From NCBI GenBank assembly GCA_945873695.1, contig CAMCDX010000001.1:28080-92079 (forward strand): a stretch of 64,000 nucleotides of DNA. Reading direction: 5' to 3'. Below the pieces are notes generated by a model. The model saw only the letters and a list, made by a program, of their open reading frames with translations, was not told where the DNA came from and did not search any database. The position numbers were made by a program, and so were the translations under genes. The DNA is from an uncultured Clostridia bacterium (GTDB taxonomy: Bacteria > Bacillota > Clostridia > Oscillospirales > Oscillospiraceae). Below, piece after piece: positions 40,457 through 48,122 of the stretch; positions within the stretch are counted from its first letter, which is position 1; each line of letters opens with the position of its first letter.

Positions 40457-40968
40457 GGTCTTTTTCTCCTCCCTTGCAGGCTCCGCCGCCTGTCCTGTCC
40501 TGTCCTGTCCTGTCCTGTCCTGTCCTGTCCTGTCCGCGTCCTCTCTGGCTCCGTATCCCTCATGGGTGTCTTCCTCGTGGGTATTTTTTCTCCGTGTCTT
40601 CCGCCGGAGGTTGCGTTTGCCGGCAGCTGATTTCGCCTTCTCCAGTTGCAGACGGTGGGCGGGCTCACGCCGATCTCCCTTGCGATCTCCCCGTCGTTTG
40701 CGCCGGTCCGGTACAGCTCCTCCGCCCTTTCCCAGTTGACCTTCTTTCTGCCCGGCTTTGTCTGCGTCTCCACCGCTTTCGGTTCTGCTCTCTTTTTCAG
40801 GAACTCCGCTGCCGCTTCCGGTGTCTCCAGCTTTCCCCCGGCGATGAAGTATGTACACTTCTCCTCCGGCTGTGCCTTTCTGGTATGCCCCACCAGCCAT
40901 GCATAATCGCACATGTTCTTTCCGGGCTTCCCTCGGAAGGCGCATTCCTTACACCGAATCTCTTCCAT
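40453..40968 (-). CDS. HTH protein with Cys-rich N-terminus and pentanucleotide-repeat tail
   Basis: 171 residues from the ATG at 40968 with TGGAGGAGG upstream. N-terminus MEEIRCKECAFRGKPGKNMC ... EKCTYFI is a probable zinc module. The middle NWERAEELYRTGANDGEIAREIGVSPPTVCNWRRRN is a clear helix-turn-helix of the terminase-small-subunit/transposase kind. The tail RTGQDRTGQDRTGQDRRR is encoded by nine GGACA units. It lies two genes upstream of terL, so a packaging or regulatory role is possible. Confidence 0.75.
   Translation of the reverse strand: MEEIRCKECAFRGKPGKNMCDYAWLVGHTRKAQPEEKCTYFIAGGKLETPEAAAEFLKKRAEPKAVETQTKPGRKKVNWERAEELYRTGANDGEIAREIGVSPPTVCNWRRRNQLPANATSGGRHGEKIPTRKTPMRDTEPERTRTGQDRTGQDRTGQDRRRSLQGRRKRP
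40491..40535 (-). repeat. pentanucleotide microsatellite (GGACA)9 in a coding region
   Basis: Nine perfect TGTCC units on the plus strand, encoding three GQDRT repeats in the HTH gene. The unit is not a multiple of three, so slippage shifts frame. Loss of one unit (or gain of two) would fuse the HTH gene in frame with the 62-aa gene downstream. Confidence 0.95.
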
Positions 40969-41347
40969 GTTCCTCCTCCAGCACTGATCCGCAGCAGGCA
41001 CAGATATACCGCCCCGCCGCCCTGGTGAACTGCGTCCCGCCGCAGTCCTGACACTTCAACTGATTGGTCCCATGTGCGTCAATGTTCCAGACCTCCGTTC
41101 GCTTTTTCCGCAGGTCCTCCATCTGCTTCCTGTCGCTGCGCAGGATCTCCAAGGCATCCTCCAGCACAAGATCCAGCCCGTATAAAGCCGCATGTGTGAA
41201 TACATTGCTAACGCCCAGCGCCCATCCTACCAGCAGAATGATGATACCGGGCCACAGCTGATGCTCCCAGAAGTTCCACGCTGCGATCCCCAAGTATGCC
41301 AACAACAGGATGGCCCAGGAGATTGCGTATTTCTTGTTCTTGTTCAT
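40949..41347 (-). CDS. membrane protein with C-terminal zinc ribbon (132 aa)
   Basis: ATG at 41347 (MNKNKKYAISWAILLLAYLG); the track start is 50 codons too early. Two membrane helices, AISWAILLLAYLGIAAWNFW and LWPGIIILLVGWALGVSNVF, then a charged linker and a four-Cys ribbon CQDCGG ... CACCGS. Function unknown. Confidence 0.65.
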   Translation of the reverse strand: MNKNKKYAISWAILLLAYLGIAAWNFWEHQLWPGIIILLVGWALGVSNVFTHAALYGLDLVLEDALEILRSDRKQMEDLRKKRTEVWNIDAHGTNQLKCQDCGGTQFTRAAGRYICACCGSVLEEEHGRDSV

Positions 41348-41358
41348 GTCGTTCTCCC

Positions 41359-41835
41359 TCACAGTAAGTAGTTTTTCAGATCCACCGATACAGCATGTAA
41401 TGGCAGCACCGGCTTGAACAGCTCGTCCAGCTTCTCCGTCCGAACGCTCTGCCTGGGGCCTCCGTAGTCCTTGCCGAAATAGATGTAATATTCCCATCCA
41501 TCCTTGGTCAGGCCCAGGCCCTGCAGATGCCCCACGGCATTCGTGTCCAGCCCCAGTTCCCGCAGCGGATACCCCGGCCGGATCATGGCGTCCGGGATGG
41601 AGAAGCTGATCCGTATGCCCTCCGCCGGGTCCTTCGGATCATAAAACCGTGTATTCTCAGTATTCTCATTTTTCCATTCCGGGTTCTGCTTGGCACACAG
41701 CGTGACTCCCGACATCCCCGGCGTGCTCCAGGCGAAGAAGTCCAGCCCTGTCAGCACGAATCTCCCCCGCTTGCACATCACCACGCCGTCATAAGTGAAC
41801 CGCTCTCCCATCCGGCATGGACACTCAATTTTCAT
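41359..41835 (-). CDS. phage protein, unknown (158 aa)
   Basis: MKIECPCRMGERFTYDGVVMCKRG ... contains Cys near the N-terminus and a beta-rich body (GWEYYIYFGKDYGGPRQSVRTEKLDELFKPV). It follows the DUF3102 gene with a 4-bp overlap. No family recognised. Confidence 0.6.
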   Translation of the reverse strand: MKIECPCRMGERFTYDGVVMCKRGRFVLTGLDFFAWSTPGMSGVTLCAKQNPEWKNENTENTRFYDPKDPAEGIRISFSIPDAMIRPGYPLRELGLDTNAVGHLQGLGLTKDGWEYYIYFGKDYGGPRQSVRTEKLDELFKPVLPLHAVSVDLKNYLL

Positions 41836-43052
41836 GCCGCACCTGCCGCCTTTCTGATGGCGTCGGCCAGTGCATTCAGGGCCGCCCGCATCTTCCCCTG
41901 GTTCTCCGGTGTATCATGCTCCATGGCGTCCGCCATGCGGTTCACCGTGTCCTGGGCCTGATTGAACAGGACGCCGAACTTCACCAGGTTCTCGTTGGAG
42001 CTGAGTTTGGCCAGCTTGCCGGACTCCTCCGCCTGCTTCTTCGCCTCCCGGGCCGCCTTCTCCGCGTTCTGGAGGTTGACGTTGGCGGTCATGGCCTCCT
42101 CCCGGGCCTTCCGCAGGTCCTCTTGCAGTTTTTTGGCCTTCTCCTCCGCCGCGGCCAGGGCTTTCTCCTTGGCGTCCAGAATGGCCTGGCTGGACTTCCT
42201 TGCCTGAGAAAGTCCTTCCTCCCTGGCAGCGTCCAGCTCCTTTGGGTCCGTCCGGTACTCCACGGCTACGTCCACCGGCCGGGCTTTGAGCTCTGCCAGC
42301 TCCTTCTCTGCCCTGCGCAGCTCCTCTGCCTTCTGCTCCTCGGCCTGCCGTGCCCGCCGCTGCAGTTCTTTCAGTTGGCGCATATCCTGCTCCATCTTCT
42401 CCCGGGACTGCTCGGCCACCTCGGCTCTGGCCTTCATGGCCTCCATGGTCTGCCGGGCGGCGTCCCGCTCCTCGATGGCCTTTTTCAGCTCCTTTGTGGT
42501 CATGTCCGCAACGGACTTTTCCACGCCGTCCACGTCGTGTTTTTCCGCCGCGAACCGCTCCCGCTCAGAAACCGGCAAAGCCAAGAGCGCCAAGGCTTTG
42601 GAGGCTCCCAAATCCGCAATTTCTGCGGATTTGGAATACTCTCTGGCAAGCCTCATGAAGTCCTGTGCAGACCGCTCGGAAATGTCCACTTTTTCCCGCA
42701 GCCAGGGCAGCCACTCCCCGTGGGAGAGCTGCGCCTTGGCCTCGTTCAGCCGCTTTCCGATCTCGATAATGGACTGTCCCGCCTGCCGCTTGAATACGAG
42801 GATCTCTGCCTCGATGATCTCCAGTTCCCGAGGCTCCGCAGCCTGCGCCGCTTCCATGCCCATGGCCTCCGCCAGATAGGGCGCATCCGGGTCCTCTTCC
42901 CTTTTCGTCGCTGCCTCCATCTGCTCCCGGTAGTATCCGTCCGTCATCTTGTATGCCGCCGCCATGGGGTCCACAGGTCTCTTCTGCTCCGGCGAATCGA
43001 TCCCCAGCTCCACCGCCAGCTTCTTCGCCTGTTCCAGATCGCTCATGCTCAT
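41832..43052 (-). CDS. DUF3102 domain protein with long coiled coil
   Basis: 406 residues. The DUF3102 domain (about 75-145) reads EIIEAEILVFKRQAGQSIIEIGKRLNEAKAQLSHGEWLPWLREKVDISERSAQDFMRLAREY. A long coiled coil (about 190-340) and a helical C-terminus (MADAMEHDTPENQGKMRAALNALADAI) follow. DUF3102 proteins are common in phage and ICE early regions and may bind DNA (ParB/HTH-like 'preventing' helix), but the role is not established. Overlaps the PcfJ-like gene (GCATGAGC). Confidence 0.8.
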   Translation of the reverse strand: MSMSDLEQAKKLAVELGIDSPEQKRPVDPMAAAYKMTDGYYREQMEAATKREEDPDAPYLAEAMGMEAAQAAEPRELEIIEAEILVFKRQAGQSIIEIGKRLNEAKAQLSHGEWLPWLREKVDISERSAQDFMRLAREYSKSAEIADLGASKALALLALPVSERERFAAEKHDVDGVEKSVADMTTKELKKAIEERDAARQTMEAMKARAEVAEQSREKMEQDMRQLKELQRRARQAEEQKAEELRRAEKELAELKARPVDVAVEYRTDPKELDAAREEGLSQARKSSQAILDAKEKALAAAEEKAKKLQEDLRKAREEAMTANVNLQNAEKAAREAKKQAEESGKLAKLSSNENLVKFGVLFNQAQDTVNRMADAMEHDTPENQGKMRAALNALADAIRKAAGAA

Positions 43053-44719
43053 GCCACATTACCTCTCTTTTTCTTTTCTTTCCCAAGCGCCCGGATATGC
43101 TCCAGCCACGCCGTTTCAAATTCCTCTACCTGCTTCGTCCTGGAACAGTTGCATTTTCCTCGGTTCTGCACCACCAAAAGGTCCTTCACATTCAGTTCCA
43201 GCGTGAAATACGGCTTGTCCGGCTCTTTTACCTTTCGAATGAAGAAAATGACCCGCTGGCCCTCTGCATGACTGTTCTTGTAGTTCGCCACGCAATGATT
43301 CAGCGCCTTTCCCTCCTGGTCCAGTTCCTCCGGAGCCTCACACAGCCGGATGATCAAACTGCCTCTGGTCCAGTTGAAACGCTTCAGTTCCTTCGCCCGT
43401 TTTTTGAACCCTTCCTTAAGCTTTCGGTTCTGCTCTTCCCGCTCCTTTCTCCGCTTTGCTTCCTCCCGGAGTCGCTGCTCCTGGACCAGTCTGTCATGCT
43501 CCCGCATCAGATTCTTCGGAAACCGGACATGGTCGTCTTCCAAGTCATAGCCCTCTCTTCTCGCGATTCTCCAGTAATCGTCGAGGATATTGCTGTCCAC
43601 TCGCTTATCCATCGCTTTCTGCTTCTTCAAATAGCGGACACACCGCATCATGGGAAGCCCTTCCTCCAGGATTCGATTGCACCACCATGTTCTCGCATCG
43701 ATGCAGTCTTTCAAATCTTCAGGAAGCCGTAGCTTCACCCCCTTCTCCAAGCAATTCCGATAAAACAGGAGTGTTGACTCCTCCCACTTCATATCCCGGC
43801 AAAATTGGAAGGCATCTTTGTCCAGCCCCAGCATTTTGAAAGGACGCACCTCTTTCCACCGGATCTCCTCCAGCTTCGGAACGCCTTTCGCCCGCTGGTA
43901 ACTGTATCGATGGCTTTCTGATTCAATCAGCTCTCCAACCAGGAAGCCGCATCCCTGTACCACCAGATTTTCAATGTTCCGGTGGCGCTGCCAAACGCGC
44001 AGATACGTCACTGGATATTTCTCTTTCGCCTGTTTCATGTACAGGTCCAGCTTGCTGTTTTCCGCCGTGGACCCTTCCAGAATGGCTGGGTCCCATGGGT
44101 ACACGACAGGCGCTTGACCCCAGTTGTCCAGGCATGTTTTCCGCTGCTCCCAGTGTCCGAAGAAGCTGATAGTTGACATACATTTCATGTATCCCATCAG
44201 CCGGACGACCTTCTTTTGCTCTACAATGTATGCTTCATAGGGCCGTACAGAAATCGTCTCAACGTTGTCCTTGTCCACATCCTGACTGACATACCATCCG
44301 ATCAGAACCAGCTTGTCCTCCAGCCGTTCCACAGTCATGGGCCACTCGCTTTCCAGCGTCTTTCCATTCCGACAGTTGGTGACATGCACCGCTTCTGCAG
44401 CACACTCACACATCGGGCAATGCACTTTGTCCCCGCTGAGCACGTCATGCTTCGTTACCGGGTCCAAATATCCGAACGGCGCCGGTGCGCAACTGTTATG
44501 GCATCCCCCCGCCTCGACCCGTGCAGCGTACATGGTCTGCCCGCATCCGCTGCACTTCAGTTCCACAGCTTTTTCCCACTGGTCCGTGAGAGGGTCCAGC
44601 ACTCTGGAGGCTTTGTATCGGATCATGTGCTTCCTGAATTTTCCTTTGCTTTTCAGCCAGGGGAGCAGCCCCTCCGGAGGCTCCAGCGGCAGATCCTTGG
44701 AATAGTCTCTCTGCTCCAT
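43049..44719 (-). CDS. PcfJ-like protein
   Basis: 556 residues matching the PcfJ family of conjugative plasmids and phages. Zinc-like N-terminus (CSGCGQTMYAARVEAGGCHNSCAP; CPMCECAAEAVHVTNCRNG), central helices, and the characteristic C-terminal segment LCEAPEELDQEGKALNHCVANY ... VIFFIRK ... PYFTLELN ... NRGKCNC. It lies directly after pcfK as in pCF10. Molecular function unknown. Confidence 0.85.
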   Translation of the reverse strand: MEQRDYSKDLPLEPPEGLLPWLKSKGKFRKHMIRYKASRVLDPLTDQWEKAVELKCSGCGQTMYAARVEAGGCHNSCAPAPFGYLDPVTKHDVLSGDKVHCPMCECAAEAVHVTNCRNGKTLESEWPMTVERLEDKLVLIGWYVSQDVDKDNVETISVRPYEAYIVEQKKVVRLMGYMKCMSTISFFGHWEQRKTCLDNWGQAPVVYPWDPAILEGSTAENSKLDLYMKQAKEKYPVTYLRVWQRHRNIENLVVQGCGFLVGELIESESHRYSYQRAKGVPKLEEIRWKEVRPFKMLGLDKDAFQFCRDMKWEESTLLFYRNCLEKGVKLRLPEDLKDCIDARTWWCNRILEEGLPMMRCVRYLKKQKAMDKRVDSNILDDYWRIARREGYDLEDDHVRFPKNLMREHDRLVQEQRLREEAKRRKEREEQNRKLKEGFKKRAKELKRFNWTRGSLIIRLCEAPEELDQEGKALNHCVANYKNSHAEGQRVIFFIRKVKEPDKPYFTLELNVKDLLVVQNRGKCNCSRTKQVEEFETAWLEHIRALGKEKKKRGNVA

Positions 44720-44723
44720 GCCG

Positions 44724-45065
44724 TCACCTCAGAAAATCCTCAAAGTTGAGGACCACGGCGCCCTGCGGTTTTGCCTGTTCTCCTAGCTTCGGCAGGCCGT
44801 AAAACTCCCGGAGGATGTTCTCCGCCTCCGCAGGCGTTACACAGGCAAAGCTCCCTGTCTTATGCTTGTCCGCGAAAGCCTTGATCTTCTTCTCTGCCTC
44901 CACAATGGACATGGACGCATTCTCCAGGTCCTGGGCGATCAGTTCCGCGCTGACTGGCTCATTTCTGCAAATGTCTATCAGCTGCTCCGCCACCATCCAC
45001 TGGGCAGATCGTTCCTTCACCTTGCTCTGCTGCTCCCGCAGCATCTGGATAGCTTTTTCACTCAT
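44724..45065 (-). CDS. PcfK-like protein
   Basis: 113 residues, PcfK family: ERSAQWMVAEQLIDICRNEPVSAELIAQDLENASMSIVEAEKKIKAFAD, then VTPAEAENILREFYGL and a C-terminal NFEDFL. Always paired with PcfJ. The 4-bp gap suggests co-translation. Confidence 0.82.
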   Translation of the reverse strand: MSEKAIQMLREQQSKVKERSAQWMVAEQLIDICRNEPVSAELIAQDLENASMSIVEAEKKIKAFADKHKTGSFACVTPAEAENILREFYGLPKLGEQAKPQGAVVLNFEDFLR

Positions 45066-45099
45066 TCGTATGCCTCCATTTATCGCTCCCGCCAGAGCA

Positions 45100-45429
45100 T
45101 TACATGACCTTCCCCAGCTGGTAGGCCCTGGTCAGCCTCCGCCGCAGGTGCTCTTCCTCCAGCTTCTGGTCCTTCTCGCACACGGTGCACATGGGCGGTG
45201 CTCCGTAATACATCTTTCCGCACCGGCAGCAGATATTTCTTGGCGCCCCCACCACCTTCTTCTTCATCTCGCACTGGGCGGCCACTTCCTTCCAGGGCAC
45301 GCCCCAGAACTCCGCCGCCGCCACGGTGGCCTCCTCCCAGCTCTTCGCATTCACCCAGGCGTCCACATGGCCCTCGCAGCCCACTTCCCAGAGAATGTCC
45401 CGGTTGATTTTCGCCGCCAATTCCTTCAC
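45100..45429 (-). CDS. zinc-finger phage protein (109 aa)
   Basis: MKELAAKINRDILWEVGCEGHVDAWVNAKSWEEATVAAAEFWGV is followed by a four-Cys module, CCRCGKMYYGAPPMCTVC, and a basic helix (LEEEHLRRRLTRAYQLGK). The pattern suits a small DNA- or RNA-binding early protein. Function unknown. Confidence 0.65.
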   Translation of the reverse strand: MKELAAKINRDILWEVGCEGHVDAWVNAKSWEEATVAAAEFWGVPWKEVAAQCEMKKKVVGAPRNICCRCGKMYYGAPPMCTVCEKDQKLEEEHLRRRLTRAYQLGKVM

Positions 45430-45435
45430 CTCCGT

Positions 45436-45663
45436 CTAATAATGCCCATTCACCTTTTTCCGGCTGAATCGTATCCTGCTCTCGCGGGTGTAATCTCTTC
45501 CCACGATGGCCGCCAGCCGCTCCTGGCTTGTCCGCTGCTGTTCCTCCGCCAACGTGTCCTGGTAGTCCCCCCACTTCCGGCAGCGCCAGGCCCCGTCCCG
45601 GTCCTTTCCGTGGCAGCCCACGCAGCGCATCTCGCAGTCCTTGCAGGGCCCTCCCTCTGTCAT
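45436..45663 (-). CDS. Cys-rich phage protein (75 aa)
   Basis: ATG at 45663 (MTEGGPCKDCEMRCVGCHGKD), not the track start 21 codons upstream. It contains CKDC, CVGCHGKDRDGAWRC and a charged helical tail, a motif recurrent in clostridial phage early regions (CxxC...CxGCH). Its ATG overlaps the upstream stop. Confidence 0.65.
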   Translation of the reverse strand: MTEGGPCKDCEMRCVGCHGKDRDGAWRCRKWGDYQDTLAEEQQRTSQERLAAIVGRDYTRESRIRFSRKKVNGHY

Positions 45664-45854
45664 GACCAGTCCTCCGTTACGAACACGGCCTCGTACAGCT
45701 GTTCGCCGCAGGTCTGCCCGCACCACTGGCTGTTGACCTTCATGGTCATGAGCAGCACGGCCAGGATCACAGTGACCGCCGTCACACCGATCTGCCCCGG
45801 CGTCATGCCGCCCCTGGACCTCCGGCCCTTGTATCGCCCATCAGCAGACCTCAT
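45660..45854 (-). CDS. small single-pass membrane protein (64 aa)
   Basis: ATG at 45854 with AAAGGAGCC upstream (MRSADGRYKGRRSRGGMTPG). A basic N-terminus precedes one helix, IGVTAVTVILAVLLMTMKV, and a short Cys-containing exterior tail. It overlaps the previous gene by 14 bp. Confidence 0.6.
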   Translation of the reverse strand: MRSADGRYKGRRSRGGMTPGQIGVTAVTVILAVLLMTMKVNSQWCGQTCGEQLYEAVFVTEDWS

Positions 45855-46080
45855 ACTCCGGCTCCTTTCCCTTGTAGATAGCCCATGCTTCATTAGCGAT
45901 ATAGTCCTCTTGTTCCAAATCAATGAGACCGATGATATGCATGGAAGCGGCAATACCGCAGATTTCACCAACGTACATCAAGGCCGTGCCTTCTATTCCC
46001 TTGTCCATCGCGCTCTTTAGAGACTCTTTCCGTCTGCTCAGAAGATCCCGGAACTTCTCCTGCATCTCGCTCTTTTTCAT
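45841..46080 (-). CDS. small helical phage protein (79 aa)
   Basis: MKKSEMQEKFRDLLSRRKES ... then a semi-hydrophobic helix TALMYVGEICGIAASMHIIGLI and the acidic tail QEDYIANEAWAIYKGKEPEYEVC. Function unknown; tight packing supports it. Confidence 0.6.
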   Translation of the reverse strand: MKKSEMQEKFRDLLSRRKESLKSAMDKGIEGTALMYVGEICGIAASMHIIGLIDLEQEDYIANEAWAIYKGKEPEYEVC

Positions 46081-46089
46081 GCTTGTCCT

Positions 46090-46139
46090 CCTCGTCCTCT
46101 TCGCCCACGATTCGCTTCGCTGGATTCGTGGGCGATCTT
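46090..46139 (-). repeat. solitary stem-1 remnant of the palindromic family
   Basis: GCCCACGAATCCAGCGAAGCGAATCGTGGGC: perfect outer arms around the family loop CCAGCGAAGCG, without the second stem. It separates two early genes. Confidence 0.65.
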
Positions 46140-46146
46140 CAGAAAT

Positions 46147-46341
46147 TTACATATGCCCCTTGCGCATCAGCTCCTGGCACGTTTTTAGGATGGCCTCCCG
46201 GCGCTTCTGCTGGGCATCTTCTGTGATGCACGGGTCCAGCACCTCCACCCGGCAGCACCCGTTCTTCGGCCCGAAGTCCACGGTGTACTCGGAGCGCAGG
46301 TACGCCTTTCCGTCGATATGTACGATTGAGTTTTCCTCCAA
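46147..46341 (-). CDS. small phage protein (64 aa)
   Basis: I choose the TTG at 46341 (LEENSIVHIDGKAYLRSEYT), 8 nt after GGAGGAGG; the track ORF extends unrealistically upstream. It includes GPKNGCCRVEVLDPCITEDAQQKRREAIL and a helical tail. Unknown function. Confidence 0.5.
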   Translation of the reverse strand: MEENSIVHIDGKAYLRSEYTVDFGPKNGCCRVEVLDPCITEDAQQKRREAILKTCQELMRKGHM

Positions 46342-46395
46342 GGCGTCCACCTCCTCCGTGTAACCTATGGCCCGGTCAGTTTGTCCTATGCCCTC

Positions 46396-46424
46396 TTGCT
46401 CCTCTCCGCCGCCGGTGATATACT
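46396..46424 (+). promoter_or_regulatory. promoter of the plus-strand DUF2513 gene
   Basis: TTGCTC, 17 bp, TATACT, about 24 bp before the DUF2513 start. It would drive a single plus-strand gene within the minus-strand early operon. Confidence 0.5.
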
Positions 46425-46447
46425 GGCCGCAGAAAGGATGTGAAAAT

Positions 46448-46834
46448 ATGGTCCTGAACCATGACTGTGTCCGTTCATTGCTTCTCTGGCTGGAAACCAA
46501 TCAATCCGTTGGTCCTACCGGGAAGCCAGATTCCGTGATGATGCGAAAGATCTATGGTCAGTTCCCAGACTTTTCTCCAGCAGAGCTGAACTTGGCTGCA
46601 ACTTACCTCGTTCAGAAAAAGCTGATTTCTCTCCGCTCCGGCATGACAGTTGAAAACGCAGCCCCCCGGGCCTATGTCATTTCCGGTATTACAGCTGCCG
46701 GATACGATTATCTTGCTGCCGTGAAAGATGATTCCGTATGGAAAAAAATCAAAGAGAAAATCGGCTCAACCGCCCTTGCGTCAGTCCCCAACGTCATCGC
46801 TGTCGCCGCTGAGATCTTTGCATCCACGTTCTAA
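46448..46834 (+). CDS. DUF2513 domain protein
   Basis: 128 residues from the ATG at 46448 with GAAAGGATG upstream (MVLNHDCVRSLLLWLETNQS). A winged-helix-like body (SPAELNLAATYLVQKKLISLRSG; YVISGITAAGYDYLAAVKDDSVWKKIKEKIG) matches DUF2513, frequent in phages and genomic islands. Convergent overlap (54 bp) with the minus gene at 46781. Function unknown; possibly regulatory. Confidence 0.75.
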   Translation: MVLNHDCVRSLLLWLETNQSVGPTGKPDSVMMRKIYGQFPDFSPAELNLAATYLVQKKLISLRSGMTVENAAPRAYVISGITAAGYDYLAAVKDDSVWKKIKEKIGSTALASVPNVIAVAAEIFASTF

Positions 46835-47059
46835 TTCTCGAATCTGGATGCCTGCTCTGATGTGCGCATGCAGCAATCCGGTCATGTACTGTTCCGCAAC
46901 AGTGATGATTTGTTTCCCCTTCTCCCCCATCCATTTGGTTGTCTCTTCGTCGACATTTCCTGTCATCGAATATGGCCCAAATTCTGCTCTTGCCAGCTCT
47001 TCCAATGCTGGCAGGAGCTTTTTTTGAATGATGACTGCCGTTTCCTCGTTCTCAAACAA
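46781..47059 (-). CDS. small helical phage protein (92 aa)
   Basis: MFENEETAVIIQKKLLPALEELARAEFGP ... acidic and helical (GKQIITVAEQYMTGLLHAHIRAG). Its end overlaps the convergent DUF2513 gene. Early operon; function unknown. Confidence 0.55.
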   Translation of the reverse strand: MFENEETAVIIQKKLLPALEELARAEFGPYSMTGNVDEETTKWMGEKGKQIITVAEQYMTGLLHAHIRAGIQIRELERGCKDLSGDSDDVGD

Positions 47060-47081
47060 CTCTAATTCCTCCTGTTCATTC

Positions 47082-47237
47082 TCATGTACCTGTGCCCCGC
47101 TTCTTTCCCATAATCCGCTCCTGTTCTTCCTTGACAGCCGCCTCCCGCAGCTTCTGTCTCGCCAGCTCCTGTCCCTGCGACGACACCTGACGGTATTTCA
47201 GGATGAATGACCGCTCCTCCATTGACAGCTCCATCAT
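47082..47237 (-). CDS. small charged phage protein (51 aa)
   Basis: ATG at 47237 overlaps the Cro-like stop (ATGA). MMELSMEERSFILKYRQVSSQGQ is followed by a basic tail (EERIMGKKRGT-like). Function unknown. Confidence 0.5.
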   Translation of the reverse strand: MMELSMEERSFILKYRQVSSQGQELARQKLREAAVKEEQERIMGKKRGTGT

Positions 47238-47443
47238 GCGCTCACCCGGTCCTTTCCCAGGATGATGTCGTCCGTGCTGCAATTCAGCAGCTCGGCGAAC
47301 ACTGCCACCTGTTCCACGCTGGCCCGCCGCACGCCCCGCTCGATGGCGCTGATATACGGCACCCGCACGTCAATGGCGTCCGCCAGCTGCTGCTGGGTCA
47401 CGCCCCGCTCCTCCCGGAGCGCCTTCAAATTCTTTCCGACCAT
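47234..47443 (-). CDS. Cro-like XRE regulator, first gene of the early operon
   Basis: 69 residues. HTH: LKALREERGVTQQQLADAIDVRVPYISAIERGVRRAS, then VEQVAVFAELLNCSTDDIIL. It is the first gene behind the promoter whose spacer holds an operator, and lies opposite the CI-like repressor, as expected for Cro. Confidence 0.82.
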   Translation of the reverse strand: MVGKNLKALREERGVTQQQLADAIDVRVPYISAIERGVRRASVEQVAVFAELLNCSTDDIILGKDRVSA

Positions 47444-47511
47444 TTTTTGTAACCTCCTCTTGACGTTCTATGTGTCTTTGTGTAAACTGTTGTTGGTTTC
47501 CTTGTGTTAAT

Positions 47512-47540
47512 ATGATATTCCCTCAAAAGAGGGAAGTCAA
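47512..47540 (-). promoter_or_regulatory. early promoter with operator in the spacer
   Basis: Minus strand TTGACT, 17-bp spacer, TATCAT. The spacer is the palindrome TCCCTCTTTTGAGGGAA, so repressor binding would cover the promoter. It drives cro and the long minus-strand early region. Confidence 0.8.
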
Positions 47541-47565
47541 TAGCATATTCCCTCTTTTGAGGGAA
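47518..47565. promoter_or_regulatory. operators O1 and O2
   Basis: Two 18-bp palindromes, TTCCCTCAAAAGAGGGAA (47518-47535) and TTCCCTCTTTTGAGGGAA (47548-47565), with centres 30 bp apart, about three helical turns. A third site is at 48662-48679. Probable binding sites of the CI- and Cro-like proteins. Confidence 0.85.
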
Positions 47566-47631
47566 TATTGTCGTATCATACAAAAACAGCACCGCCAAAT
47601 TGACGGTGCTGTGCAGAAAGCCGGTGTATTT

Positions 47632-48024
47632 ATGATTGGTCTCCAGTATGAGATTCTCCGTTATATCCAGTGGACGCCTCGCAGTAAAGAAGAAATTTGC
47701 CGCCGCATCAACCGTTTCCGTATTAAGGAGATTCCCTCTTACTTGATTGGACACATGATTGATGAGTTGGAATATGCGGGATTGATTGAGGAATTTTCTC
47801 AGGCGGAGATTGATAAGATGCTTGCTGGTGAAAACCCCGACGATATCAAGATCGTATCCAGCTCCGATTTTGTTGGCAAATACGGTCTAACTGGTACTTC
47901 CGGTTTTTCCATGATGCAGGAACTTCGTGAAGACAGCAGGCGCTTTTATGTACCTCTTTTGATAACCGCTGGATTTAGCCTTGCTTCTCTGATTTGCTCA
48001 ATTATTGGCCTTTTTTGTAATTAG
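47632..48024 (+). CDS. winged-helix protein with C-terminal membrane anchor (130 aa)
   Basis: ATG at 47632 (MIGLQYEILRYIQWTPRSKEEI); the track start lies upstream of the operators. N-terminal wHTH-like part (EEICRRINRFRIKEIPSYLIGHMIDELEYAGLIEE) and a C-terminal helix FYVPLLITAGFSLASLICSIIGLF. A 23-bp hairpin (GCACCGTCAATTTGGCGGTGC) lies at 47588-47610 upstream. Perhaps lysogenic regulation or exclusion; unproven. Confidence 0.6.
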   Translation: MIGLQYEILRYIQWTPRSKEEICRRINRFRIKEIPSYLIGHMIDELEYAGLIEEFSQAEIDKMLAGENPDDIKIVSSSDFVGKYGLTGTSGFSMMQELREDSRRFYVPLLITAGFSLASLICSIIGLFCN

Positions 48025-48122
48025 AGATTGTCCCGCACAAAAACCCATAATAAAATCCCGATGAAAATTAAAGCTTCAAGCAAAATGATGCACGCCAGAA
48101 CTTTTATAATTGATAGCAGCAT
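48021..48122 (-). CDS. 33-residue single-helix membrane peptide
   Basis: Too short for the track. ATG at 48122, 6 nt after GGAGGG. MLLSIIKVLACIILLEALIF ... LWVFVRDNL is almost wholly one hydrophobic helix with a charged end. It resembles superinfection-exclusion or type-I-toxin-like peptides in character only. Its TAA overlaps the end of the convergent plus-strand gene. Confidence 0.5.
   Translation of the reverse strand: MLLSIIKVLACIILLEALIFIGILLWVFVRDNL

Noticed and set aside
40491-40535. CRISPR-like repeat
   Set aside because: Uninterrupted 5-bp units without spacers; a simple microsatellite in a coding region.
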